From Branchinecta lynchi (taxonomy: Eukaryota > Arthropoda > Branchiopoda > Anostraca > Branchinectidae), in NCBI GenBank assembly GCA_023053575.1, contig JAKZAP010000001.1, forward strand, positions 30,584,533-30,648,532: a stretch of 64,000 nucleotides of DNA, read 5' to 3'. Position 1 is the first letter of the stretch; every line of letters begins with the position of its first letter. The position numbers and the translations under genes are program-made. Shown piece by piece: positions 34,135 to 46,099 of this stretch. Below the pieces are notes generated by a model that saw only the letters and a program-made list of their open reading frames with translations, did not search any database and was not told where the DNA came from.

Positions 34135-37100
34135 TGTGTTGCGAGAGCAACACTTTGGTTTTGTCCTCGTTTTTTTTTTTTTTTTTTTTTTTTTTTCCTA
34201 TGACTCCGATTTCATTTTATTCCTGGTAACTGAGAAGGGTCTAACCTGTGCGGTTTTTACGGAAAGTGTGGACCTTAGGCCGGATTGATGAATATGACAT
34301 TACATTTTGGAAAGCTCCTTAGAACTCTTGCCTGGGGCCAATAAGGATGGTTTTTGCTTGTCATCGAGCCAGAGCCTACGGTTTGCGAAGTGAAGTGGAG
34401 TTGTATAGCCTATGTCAGAGAGGACTATCTGAAGTTGTGTAGCGAACCTTTCGTTTCATCAAAAGATGTTTCTGCTTTCCAGTGGAAAGCTCCGTTCTAG
34501 CACGCAAGCAGGCAGGCACCAGTTTCAAATTGAAGATGGACTAAAATCTATAAGTGTTAAATATATGCGGCAGTTACCCGGCCCCACAGCCAACATATCT
34601 TCTTTGAGTGATAAATAGAAAAATCTACAGAGACAAAAAAGTGGCTTTTTCCCACGGGTCCGAAAGTGCTGCCATCTATTGTTTCTGTCCATGTCTGCGA
34701 CGATTTCAGCTGAGTTTATATTTTTTTTTTTTGCACTTTGGTTTGTGGTAGAGTAACGATATCAGATGTGCCTCTTAAACTTTAAAAGTTCTCTCATTGC
34801 TAAAGAAACTAGAGCTTATCCTTTGCTCCTTTCTAAGTCGTGACGTTAGAAAGTTGGCCTACGGCAAAAAAGTCAACTTTTGAACTAAGACAGGTAGAAT
34901 TTTTTTTTCGACGGCAATCGATAGCCATTGATGAGCTGATCAAAGTATATGTCATCCAGTTTTTGGTACAAAAATTCCTTCATGAGATACACCAGTTTGA
35001 AAATTTCAAAGGGGTTGACAACTTCATAGTAAGGTACATTGAAACCAAAAATAGGCGATACCAGTTATGATACATATAGGGGACTTTTAAGCAACAGTCG
35101 ACTGTTAGGCCATAATCATCTTCGGTAATGAGGGGTTTGCAGCTTTTGCTAGTTGGTATACCTGTTATTTGTTTCCGGTATATTCGATGGTAAGAACAAT
35201 TTGGTTCCCAATGGTAAGATATGCAAGGGACTTGTAAGTAATAATCGGCTGTTATGCTACAATCATCTTCTGCGATGATGGGTTTGCAGCTTTTGCTAGC
35301 TGGTGTACCCATTATTTGTTTCCGGTTAACTTAATGTATATCACGGGAGAGGGACTTGTAAGTAGGAATCGGTTCACGGGGGGCTAGGAATTTTTGCAAA
35401 TGGGTGCAAATTGTATTCGATTTCTATAAATCTGACGGTAAGAAAGTTTGTGTCGATGGTCTATCAATGTAACCGAGGATTAACTGTTTACACAACGGAT
35501 ACAAACGAAAATGTAAAGCAATGAGGTAGTTTCATAATAATTAATAGTGTCATCTATGGTATTTTAATCCTGAAAAGTTACGGATAGCTTTCTATTACCA
35601 ACTAGATTATATAAGATATTGTTCCAAGTTTTCATCCGTCACGATGTCTACGATTGAAAAGGATAAAGTACAACTGACTGCAAAGTTAATTTAGTCCCTT
35701 CTTCCTATATTATTTTGTTGTTGTTTTTACAACGCTGAAGAATACCTTTTGATCATATGATTTATTTTTTTAGAACATCCCGTTTAAAAAGCTTATGCTA
35801 TAATCATCTTTAGCGATGAGGGGCTTGTAACTTTTGATAGCTGGTATATCCATTATTTGTTTCCGGTGAATTTGATGTCAATCACGGGAGACGGACTTGT
35901 AAGTAAGAATTGGTTCACGAGGGGCTAGACATTTTTGAAAATTGGTGCACATTGTATTCGATTTCTGTAAATATGACAGTAAGAAAGTTTGTATCGACGG
36001 TCTATCGCTATAACCTAGGATTAACTGTTTACGCAACGGGTACAAACGATACGGTAATGTAAAACAATAAGGTAATTTTGTAATAATTAATAGTGTCATC
36101 TATGGTATTTTAATCCTGAAAAGTTATGGATAGCTTTATAATATCAACTAGATTATATAAGATATTGTTCCAAGTTTTCATCTGTCACGATATCTACGAT
36201 TGAAAAGGATAAAGTTCAACTTCGACGGCAATCGATAGCCGCTGATGAGCTGATCAAAGTATATGACATCCATTTTTTGGTAAAAAAATTCCTTTATGAG
36301 ATACACCAGTTTGAAAGTTTCAAGGGGTTGACAACTTCAGTAGTAAGGTACCCACTGAAACCAAAAATAGGCGATACCAGTTGTGAGACATTTAGGGGAC
36401 TTGTACGCGACAGGCGACTGTTAGCTCATAATCATCTTCGGCAATGAGGGGTTTGCCGCTCTCGCTAGTTGGCGTACCTGTCATTTGATGAACAATTTGG
36501 TTCCCAAATGTAAAACATGCAAGGGACTTGTAAGTAATAATCGGCTGTTATGCTACACAAATCTTCAGCGATGAGGGGTTTGCAACTTTTGCTAGTCGGT
36601 GTACCCATTATTTTTATCCGGTGAACTTGATGTCTATCACGGGAAAGGGACTTGTCAGTAGAATCGGTGCACGAGGGGCTAGAAATTTGTGCAAATTGTT
36701 GCACATTGTATTCGATTTATATAAATCTGACGGTAAGAAAGTTTGTATCGTTGGTCTATCGCTGTAACCTAGGATTTACTGTTAACGCAACGGGTACAAA
36801 CGATACTGTAATGTAAAACAAGGTAGTTTCGTAATAATTAAGAGTGTCATCTATGGTATTTTATTCCTAAAAAGTTACGGATAGCTTTATAATACCAACT
36901 AGATTATATAGGATATTATTCCAAGTTTTCATCCGTCACGATGTCTACGATTGAAAAGGATGCAGTTCAACTGACTGCAAAGTCAATTTAGTCCCTTTTT
37001 CCGATATGCTTTTGTTGTGGTTAGGGCAATCGATAGCCCTTGAAGAGCTGATCAAAATATATGCCATCCATTTTTTTGAACAAAAATCCTTCATGAGATA

Positions 37101-37958
37101 AACCAGTTTGAAAGTTTCAAGGGGTTGACAACTTCAGGAGTAAGGTACACACTGAAACCAAAAATAGGCGATACCAGTTGTGAGACATGTAAGGGACTTG
37201 TAAGCAACAGTCGACTGTAAGCAACAGTCGACTGTTAGCTCATAATCATCTTCGGCAACGAGGAGTTTGCAGCTTTTGCTAGTTGGTATACCTGTTATTT
37301 GTCTCAGGTGTATTCGATGGTAAGAACAATTTTGTTCCCAATTGTAAGACATGCATGGGACTTGTAAGTAATAATCGGCTTTTATGCTATAATCATCTTC
37401 AGCGATGAGGGGTTTGCAACTTTTGATAGCTGGTGTATCCATTATTTGTTTCCGGTGAATTTGATGTCAATCACGGGAGACGGACTTGTAAGTAAGAATC
37501 GGTTCACGAGGGGGCTAGAAATTTTTGAAAATTGGTGCACATTGTATTCGATTTCTGTAAATATGACAGTAAGAAAGTTTGTATCGATGGTCTATCGCTA
37601 TAACCTAGGATTAACTGTTTACGCAACGGGTACAAACGATACGGTAATTTAAAACAATAAGGTAGTTTTGTAATAATTAATAGTGTCATCTATGGTATTT
37701 TAATCCTGAAACGTTACGGATAGCCTTCTTCCGATATTGTTTTGTTGTTGGTTTTACAACGCTAAAGAACAGCTTTTGATTATGTGATTATTCTTTTTAG
37801 ATCATACCGTTTTAAAAGCTTCGATAAGTTGACAATTTCAGCATTTAACCGACAGCGAAGAAACAAAGCCAAAGTGTTGCTCTCGCAACACTTTAGCCGG
37901 CGAAGCCGGACAAAGGTTGCCGCAACACTTCACGTTGCCCGGGCAACGTAGGTCTAGT
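34135..37958 (+). mobile_element. Helentron-like non-autonomous element, copy 2
   Basis: Nearly identical by eye to 22528-26320 along its full length, with only scattered substitutions and small indels, but with unrelated flanks. Ends: GTGTTGCGAGAGCAACAC plus TTTGG at 34136, and inverted CCAAAGTGTTGCTCTC at about 37870. The tail has GTTGCCCGGGCAAC and GTAGGTCTAG ending at 37957. Because the 18-mer is itself a hairpin (GTGTTGC-GAGA-GCAACAC), each end can fold. Not protein coding. Confidence 0.75.
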
Positions 37959-40189
37959 TTATTTTTTCTTCTGTTTTCTTAATTGTTGCTATTTTCGCAG
38001 TACATACATTCATTCGTAGTAACATCCAGTAGAATAAAAATAAAAAAATTAACAGTCCTGCTTTCATCACTTCAGCTTAATAATGGAAGAGGCAACACGC
38101 GAAGCTCCACCCCGGTTAATCAGAACCGCAAAAAAAAACCCTGCTTAGATTACTGACATCGAGGTTATGGCCTACGTATTTTCAATTCTTCCCTTCTTTA
38201 TTTTTAATCGCATCACCAAGAGATTTCATATCCACGCGGGATTTTCAGGACAAATTTGGAAACAAAAAGAAAGGTTGTCCGAGGAAACCATGCGGTACTC
38301 TTTGAAATGCCACCTAGCAAATAAAAATACACTCAATAAAAAAAGAAGCTTTCCTAGAAACAAACTTCGATGCGCTGGAGAATGTTTGATGACGATAACG
38401 AAACTAGCCAATTCTCTAATGAATCATCCGTACGAAGCGGGATTACGTGGTTTAAAAACACTGAATTTTGCCCCTGATATTCCACACATGTACAGATTGT
38501 GTTCTGCCCCCTGTGACAACCCGGTAGCCCAACAAAATAATGTTATTTGGAAACAGAACGGCTGTCCCTGCCGGCTGAAGTAGTCCATGCGAAGAAGGTT
38601 AAAGGTGGTCTCTAACATACTGTTTCTGTTTAAAATCAACTTTAATCTCTATTTCCAGACACCTGCAACTTTTCTTTTCACCGATGTATCATAATATTTA
38701 TCACAAACTGCGGGTACATTCACTTCCTAGTTCTGACTTGCAGAGTCTCTAACCCCTTGCTCATCGCTCATTTCGAATGATGAAGTGATGTCGCAATTTC
38801 TAAATTCCCACCATGAGTAGTAAATACTTTTGTAAATAATTAGTAATGGTATAATTATGATTTTTGGATACAAACAATTAATGCTTGCTAAATGCTTTTG
38901 GAGGTCTTTCTTTTGATTTCTGCCTTAATCAAAATGGGTTGAAAATGTTGCGTCGCTCGATTCGTGAGCCACAACAGATGGTGGAGCACAACCCGAAGAT
39001 TAGACTAACATTTTCGTATACAGACTTTAATACGTTCAGAAAAGCCTTGGACAGCCTGCATTTAGGCGATATGTTTTCGATCTCAAAATTTCGCAGAGAG
39101 CTGCTGTTTAGTCAGATATTTTGGTGTCAAAATTTATGATGGGATGAATTTTAAGAGATGAATTTGAACTCGACCGTACCATAAAAACTCCGGCAGTCCC
39201 ACGCGCCGTCAGAACAAAAAAGAGAGAATTAACTATCAATAGCAGGGGCATGTCCCAAATCGTGATTAACGATCTTTAAACGTATGTTTATTTTTCAAGG
39301 TAGCAGAGGGAATGTTGACATTATCCAAACAACGAAAAGCTACGGAGGGGTCGGAGGTGAAGGCGGCACTGACTTCAGAGAGAAAAATAAAGCAATTGTT
39401 TTAATCCGGAAAGTGGCCGTACTGTGAGAGTCTTTGAAGCATATATTTACACCCTGTAAATAGTATAACTCAAGTAAGATTTATTACGATAGCTGCTGTG
39501 TAAAACATGGTAGGAGATGTTTTTGTCTGACAACAAAGTTGAAGGTTTGCGTTTCAAGATATAACATGACACTATTACATTTTTTGGCAACCGTGGAAGA
39601 GCATTAAATTCATGTTAAGGGGATCTTCTCCCTCTCCCTGTTACCCCACAACTACCCCATTGGTCACGACACAATTTGGTAGGCAGATCAATCATATGCT
39701 CCAGAAGTTTCCACTTCTGGTTCCAACCGGACCGGACTTCTGAGTTACTGAGTGCAGAGAACCCCTACAACATTTTGGAGATCGGACTTTTCGCACATGC
39801 TAGCAGATGAGACTTGGTAGGTGTCTTGCGGATGCGATTAATTTCCATTGTGACATTTCAGAATCATTCAACGAATTTTTTATAAATCCGGATCCAACAG
39901 TTCAGGCCAGAATATAGAGATCCACGAAGCTTTAGACAGTTAACAGCTCGGAGTCGCGTGCCCCTTTTTGGATATTTAAAAAAAAAAGAATTTTACTTTT
40001 TTAAACGTACTCGGTCTTTAGTTCTATAACTTAGGCCCCTGGCCGGGGCCCATTCAGAGTTCGGGGCCCTGGGAGCTGCATAGTGCGACTAGACAGAAGT
40101 TCGACATTGCCCACGGTCTCCTCTGAGTCAAGAGATGCAGAATCCAGAACATTGTGGCCTGCTTACCTCCCGAACCGATGATTCGATTT
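37959..40189. other. mostly unique sequence with two unassigned frames
   Basis: The frame at 38167-38583 (+, 138 aa) has a Cys-rich C-terminal half (KLRCAGEC, RLCSAPCDN, NGCPC) but no recognisable domain. The frame at 38885-39139 (+) is likewise unknown. No splice or promoter support was seen. Confidence 0.35.
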
Positions 40190-40350
40190 GAATTCTCTAT
40201 ATGACTTAAGTCCAAAACACGCCACTGATTCTCAGGAAGAACGAGAAAACGTCTCAGTAAGTCAACCAATCACGGCGATCATTGGGGACAGCTGTGGTGC
40301 CGCTTCCGGCTCTTCCTCTAGGTACACGGCGATTTTCGATTGGTAAGGAG
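40190..40350. repeat. dispersed repeat shared with 2610-2790
   Basis: The same blocks in the same order as at 2610, including GAAGAACGAGAAA and GCTTCCGGCTCTTCC. Confidence 0.6.
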
Positions 40351-40374
40351 AGTTAGTCATCAAGAGTATTAATA

Positions 40375-40584
40375 TTAGTTGTGTTTGTGCAGATACCATG
40401 GTATCTGCATGACACCAGGGTCTAAAGTCTTTTTCGCAGCGACATTGGTATCTGGTGCCACGGTCAAAGGCGACTTTGCAGTTATCGTGGTATCTGGACA
40501 GTTACATTGGTAACTGATCACCAACACAAAGGCCTAAGTTATGTCAAATCTGTGGGAAAGAAGTTAGGTATTTGTGATGATGAT
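40375..40584. repeat. palindrome-cluster family P, left part
   Basis: CAGATACCATGGTATCTG at about 40389, then GTGCCACGG and TATCGTGGTATCTG variants. Family P resumes at 42208 after the hAT insertion. Confidence 0.7.
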
Positions 40585-42207
40585 CAGGGGCGTCACTAGC
40601 CTTTTACCTTGGGGGGGGGGGGACGTCCGGTTTGTGCCGACGGACTAAAAAATGTGCCACATTTCCCGCAAGCACAGAATAGAACCGTGGTAAAATTAAC
40701 TATAATGCATCCGTAGAAATTAATCCTTTGATGTAATTTCGTATGTTAAAGTTCACATACTTGGCTTTTCATTTTATCTTTCGCTAAAAAACGAAGCTTC
40801 CAACGACTGTACCAAGAGCAAGTTAAACTAAGCGCCACAGGCGAAATTTTTTTTTTTCTGCCTTTTTTCCGGAAGAATTTAGCTATACTTACGACACAAG
40901 CTCTAGCTTTTAACGTGTTTCTGCCCCCCGCGCATTTCAATCCTAAAACACCAATTAAATGAAACACCGTTCTTCCAATCGAAGAATACTACAAAATGCG
41001 CCGCAGGCGAAATTTTGTGTAAATTAACGGCAATGCATCACTTGAGATTATTCCTTTGATATAATTTCGTATTTTAAAGTTCACCTGCTGTTCATTTTAG
41101 CTTTCGCTAAAGAGCGCTGGTTCTAACGACTGTACCAAGAAAAGATAAACCAAGCGCCACAGGCGAATTTTTTTAAATCTGCTTTTTTCCGGAAAAATTT
41201 AGCTATAATGCAATACAATTTCCGGCTTTAACGTGTTTAAAATCCCAAGAATTTATATCCTAAAACGAAAACTAAATGATACACCGTTCTTCCAGATAGA
41301 GAAAACTACAAAGTGCGCCGCAGACGAAAATTTTTGTAAAACTAACTGTAATGCATCAGTTGAGGTTGTTCCTTTGACGTAAATTCATATATTTAAATTC
41401 AAATATTCCGCTTTTCGTTTCAGCTTTCGCTAAAAAGCGAAGCTTCCAACGACTGTACCCCAGTTGAACTATGCAGCGCCGGCGAAAGTTTTTTAAATCT
41501 GTATTTTTCCGGAAAATTTTTGCGCCCGACAAATGTTTGCAGAATTAGATTTCTTACGTATAAAAATACCCGATGTACCGATGCCCGACAAAAGCATTCA
41601 TACTTTGATTTCTTCTGTGTTTTGCCCAACAAGACTGTAAAGTACTATGTTTTCACGTGGAATAGAAGCCGATGTACCGACAGAGACTTGAATGTTCGGC
41701 ATGCGCCCAATACAAATTCACAGAATTTGATAAATTTCTGTTCGTGTAAAATAACCCGATGTGCCAACGAGAATACCGAGGCACGACAAAAGCATGCAGA
41801 ATTCAATTTCTTCATTGTTTTGCCCGACAAATGTTTGCAGGACTGCATTATTGCGTAAAAAGAACCCGATGTGCCGACGAGTCGACCAACGCCCGACAAA
41901 AACATAAAAAATGTATTTCTTCTGGATTCCTTACGTATAAAAAAAAAAAAATCGATGAGCCGGCGAGAATACCGAGGCACGACAAAAGCATGCAGAATTC
42001 GAGTTCTTCAGTGTTTTGCCAGACAAATATTTGCAGGATTTCATTTCTTGCGTATAAAAAGAACCCGATATGTCGACGAGTCGACCGACACCTGACAAAA
42101 GCATGCAAAATTTTATTTCTTTTGTGTCTGCCGGCACTTCGCCCGACGGAAGTACTTTCTCAAGATCTTTAGGGGGGAGTCCCCCCCCCCCCATAGTGAC
42201 GCCCCTG
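40585..42207. mobile_element. hAT-type element filled with satellite DNA
   Basis: Inverted termini CAGGGGCGTCACTA / TAGTGACGCCCCTG. Exact 8-bp duplication ATGATGAT (40577-40584 and 42208-42215). The left body has three units of about 320 bp (starts near 40724, 41051 and 41370; shared CCTTTGATGTAATTTCGTAT, CTTTCGCTAAA, TGCGCCGCAGGCGAAA). The right body alternates two related units of about 110 and 86 bp (CCCGATGTGCCGACGAG, GCCCGACAAAAGCATGCAGA), giving a repeat period near 196-198 bp. C/G runs lie next to both ends. No transposase frame is present, so it was mobilised in trans. Confidence 0.85.
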
Positions 42208-42330
42208 ATGATGATACTAGTTTCTTTTGGGATAACTTTTAATAGCGCAAACTCGGCTTTTGTCATGTATCTGCAAAAACGCAACTTTTGACACAAGGCA
42301 CACAACCTAGCACATTCCCCAGCAGACAAG
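42208..42330. repeat. palindrome-cluster family P, right part
   Basis: GTTTCTTTTGGGATAACTTT, AGCGCAAACTCGGC and CTGCAAAAACGCAAC continue the P repeat from 40584, matching the inverted uninterrupted copy at 4655-5105. Confidence 0.65.
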
Positions 42331-42346
42331 CCCCTTCGGACCGGAG

Positions 42347-42696
42347 CAGAGCAAAATAACACTAGAGAGTGTTGCCAAGACTTTAAAAAAGTGACACAGA
42401 GTCGAATAGCAGCGACACTAACAAAACTAGCGTTAGAGAACGTCCCTACCTAAACTCGTTCAGCCGTTCACCAGCGATGGCTCCGATAACATCAACTTCT
42501 GAACATAGCAAAGAATGATACAGCCTCCATTGTTTTCTTGGTATGTGTATACCGCACCTTTGCTTTACTAGAAATTTACACCGCTAGTTTGTCTCGCTTT
42601 AAATGCCGCAATCGTAGTGGCCGGCGAAACGAATACCGTTTGAAGAGCACGGAAAGCATAGGGCTTGGCAATACTCCTTAGTGTTATTTTGCTCTG
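42347..42696 (+). mobile_element. family-D hAT-like MITE, intact reference copy
   Basis: 350 bp. Termini CAGAGCAAAATAACACTAG and CTTAGTGTTATTTTGCTCTG are inverted repeats of about 30 bp with few mismatches. Exact 8-bp target duplication GACCGGAG (42339-42346 and 42697-42704). Eight-bp duplications and a CAG start fit the hAT superfamily. No coding capacity. Confidence 0.9.
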
Positions 42697-42704
42697 GACC
42701 GGAG

Positions 42705-43094
42705 GAGGCGGTACGCAACTTGCCACATGATCTTGCAACTCCTGTTTCTGTTTCTATTCGTACTATATGGCGGTGCTCTTGCACACAATCACTAGTTCTT
42801 TAAAGTTTAGCTGAAAAGCCAGTTTTTTAATATCTCCGATTTGAACACAGTGAATTATTTTGACTCTGGTAAGGCATTTTTTCATCTTGGGTTCAAGTAT
42901 ATATTGACATTCAAAATATGCACTACACTGTCAAGATAAAATTTAAGCCGATACGGAAAAAATGAATTTCAACAAAATCGTACATTTCCATGGCTAGTGA
43001 AGCGAAACTCAGGACATGTTCAACTCAGATTGTAGAACCCTTCTGAAGAAAGCACACAGTAGTAGGCTACGTGACCCCCCCCCCCAAAAAAAAA
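42705..43094. other. spacer
   Basis: No gene recognised. A poly-C/poly-A junction lies at about 43074-43095. Confidence 0.35.
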
Positions 43095-43870
43095 ACAAGA
43101 GCTCCGAGCTCATATGGCACTTGTTACGAGTAGGCACGGATCGGTTATGTCAATGATATATCTAGTGTTTGCTAGGTGTCTTCCCACCAAGTTTCATCTC
43201 GATCCCTCCACTCATAGCGTTTCCCCAGATTTCCGGTTGCCTCCTCCAGCTCCCCCCAAAAGTCACCGGATCCGGTCCGGATTTTAAGTGGGTCGTCTGA
43301 GGCATGAGGTCTTTCCAAATATCAACTTCCATCGAGATCCGATGACCCGTTCAAAAGTTATAAATACCTCAAGATTCCGGATTCCCCATCCTCCACTCCC
43401 CCCACAGTGCCCGAATCGGCTCAGTTATGTCAATGATGTATCTAGTGTTTGCTAGGTGCCTTCCCACCAAGTTTCATCTCGATCCCTCCACTCATAGCGT
43501 TTCCCAAGATTTCCGGTTGCCCCCTCCAGCTCCCCCCAAAAGTCACCAGATCCGGTCCGGATTTTAAGTGTGTCGTCTGAGGCATGAGGTCGTTCCAAAT
43601 ATCAAGTTTCATCGAGATCCGATCACCCGTTCAAAAGTTATAAATACCTCAAGATTCCGGATTCCCCCTCCCTCCACTCCCCCCACGGTGCTCGGATCGG
43701 GGAAGTGACTATTTCCAACTTAATCATTTGGGGTCCCTGATACGCCTGCCAAGTTTTATCGTCCTAGCTTATGTGGAAGTGCCTGAACTAGCAAAACCTG
43801 GACAGACCGACACACCGACGGACGGACAGAAATTGCGATCGCTATTTGGCACTTGGCAAGTGCCATAAAA
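43095..43870 (+). repeat. family-C element, copy 1
   Basis: Starts ACAAGAGCTCCGAGCTCATA with TATGGCACTTG and ends CACTTGGCAAGTGCCATAAA. The interior has a 281-bp tandem duplication (GTTATGTCAATGAT at 43144 and 43425) containing CACCAAGTTTCATCTCGATC, TTTCCGGTTGCC and CACCGGATCCGGTCCGGA. The 3-prime part has CCGACGGACGGACAG. Not coding. Confidence 0.7.
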
Positions 43871-45299
43871 AAAGAGTCAATCGCTTACCGTTGTAGCTGC
43901 TAAACATGTCAAGCATATAGGTAGCCTACATGCAACTAGAGATAGCCTGCCACAATCCGAAAAAAAGAGCATTCGATGATAATGGACTATATATCAATTC
44001 GACTACTCAAAGTGTAGAGGCGAAAGCCTTTTCTGTTGCTTTGTATTATTAATATTATATGAAAAACGGAGCAACGATGTAACGCATTTTCATTAGGTCT
44101 TCAAGTCTATTTAAGTGATGGATAACTTGATTTTTGTATCTCAACCCCAGCTAAACTCTGAAGAAGAAAACTACATTCAAGTTATCAGCCTTTTCGTAAA
44201 GTGCTTCACGCTTCTTTGGTTCCGGTAGTTCACGGATTATGTTAATTGGCACAACCATCATCATATCGAAGAACCTGTGACCCGCATGAGTTTTGTCCTC
44301 ATCAATATTCGTTACTGGTTTGGAAGATTGATTGATTGCTTCATTTCACATTTTTCAGGCTGGTGATTTTAACGTGTCGTCAACCTTTCGATTGCAGTGC
44401 GAACCAAAAATGGACGAGATAAACAGGTGGAGATTAACAAATCCCTTTCTCACCCCCCCCCCCCCAAATCCCACTTGCAAGGATTTTCGAGCATATCTTA
44501 AAAATAGTTTGTTCGGTGCTAGCAATGAAAAAAAAGTCAACACGAATTAAGCCCTCTCCTCCAAAAGGACATGGTCGTGCTTCCGTGGGACATAAGACAA
44601 CAGAGCTTAATCTGAAGAAAAAAAATAACGCGAGCCTCTCTCTTGTATATAAACAAGGTTGACGCAGCTTGCATCTTGCTTGCATGCATGGAAGCCCTAG
44701 TAAGAAGGGAGAAATAAGAAACAAAATAAAATCAGCAGTAATTTGAGCGTGCCATAATCTTTTCCCCTTCTTCAAACAAAGATTATTTTTAAAATTGTTA
44801 CGCTGCCATGAACACTGAAGATGATGAAATTTTATATATCCACTAGAGAAAAACAAAAAATGAAAATAAAAGCAAAAACAAAACAAAATAAATAATCAGC
44901 TTATAATATTCAACAGAAAATTTTGAAAACACAAAATGGTCGAATGTCTTTCGAGATACAAACCAAAGGAAACAAACACTAATAATAATCTTAAAACGTC
45001 AACGTCAATCGAACACTTTTCCTTGCGCTTTAGTTAACGGGTTTCCACAAGACACTGACTTCTCTAGTTTGTATGTTGTATGTACAAACGGCCAGACCGA
45101 AAGCTAGAAAGCGGATGATGACCAATTCACCCCCCCCCCCCCAATAAGCCTTGACTGTGGCGCTATAATAACAACCTTAAATCATGGCAGTAAGATATAA
45201 GCTATTCCTGTAACAGGCTCGGCTTACTAACGCTAAGAATTATATTAACTGTTTACTTCTCGTTGTGTTGGCTGATCTGTAGGTTTACAACAGGATCGA
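43871..45299. other. no recognised gene
   Basis: AT-rich. C runs near 44450-44464 and 45131-45142. The minus frame at 44434-44886 spans a low-complexity region and shows no domain. Confidence 0.35.
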
Positions 45300-45525
45300 T
45301 ATTCCTTCAAGCTGACTGCGAATCATATTTGATAGTTTTGATCCTGTTTGATAGTTTTGCACTATCAAACATGATCGCTTGACTTGAATGCTCTTTAAGC
45401 CCAGGCTGACTAGGAATGAATATCATTTTAAAAATGACTCAAAAATGGAATTCATATAGGATGTTTTTAGCGATATATCGGCCCTTCTTGGAAAGGGTTC
45501 TCCTCAGGCCTTTGCTTAAAGAAGC
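45300..45525 (-). repeat. Penelope-like / stem-loop repeat fragment
   Basis: Inverted AAGCTGACTGCGAATCATAT and a GATAGTTTTG...CACTATCAAAC hairpin at about 45340-45370. The antisense ATATCGGCCCTTCTTGGAAA then GGGTTCTCCTCAGGC ends at about 45511. Confidence 0.6.
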
Positions 45526-46099
45526 GACCCCAAAATAAATCCTGCATTTTTTGGCAGCGAAGTTGTGTATTCGTGCACAAACAAATGTTTCCTGATACAG
45601 ACAGACAATCGGGTCTGGCAGATATCCATGATCGTTAAACTTGCAGACCCCTTATCATGATTCACCATTTAATACTTTTCACCAAAAAGAATATCTGATC
45701 AGTAGGTTCATCGAAGGCGAGGATAAAGTGTTTCTCGACTCAAAAATTTCCAGTTTAACAATCTTCCACCAAGCTTTAGTGATGACTTTTTATGTCCCCG
45801 TAATTTAAGCTTTTAAGCTTTCAACGAATTATTTCCTATTTTTGCCGGATTCAGGGAGAATTACTGACCAGTGAGAGAATAAACTTCAGATATGAATTCA
45901 GCATATAGTTTTACCCCAATCTCGGACTGATCTCGGACCTTTAATCAACCTCAAACAAAACATACTGTTCAACGAATTCGATTTTGGCTGGATTGTAGGT
46001 GAACTACTTGTCAGACAAAAAAGAACACGAACTTAGAACGAATATGAATACGAAAACGAATTTAGCATGTCTCCTTAACTCTATGACGAACCCCTAATC

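Noticed and set aside
22528..37958. Segmental duplication of 3.8 kb
   Set aside because: Flanks differ and an empty site exists for copy 1, so transposition explains the two copies better.
41520..42172. Overlapping open frames on both strands as a transposase
   Set aside because: They follow the 110/86-bp satellite units and show no catalytic motif.
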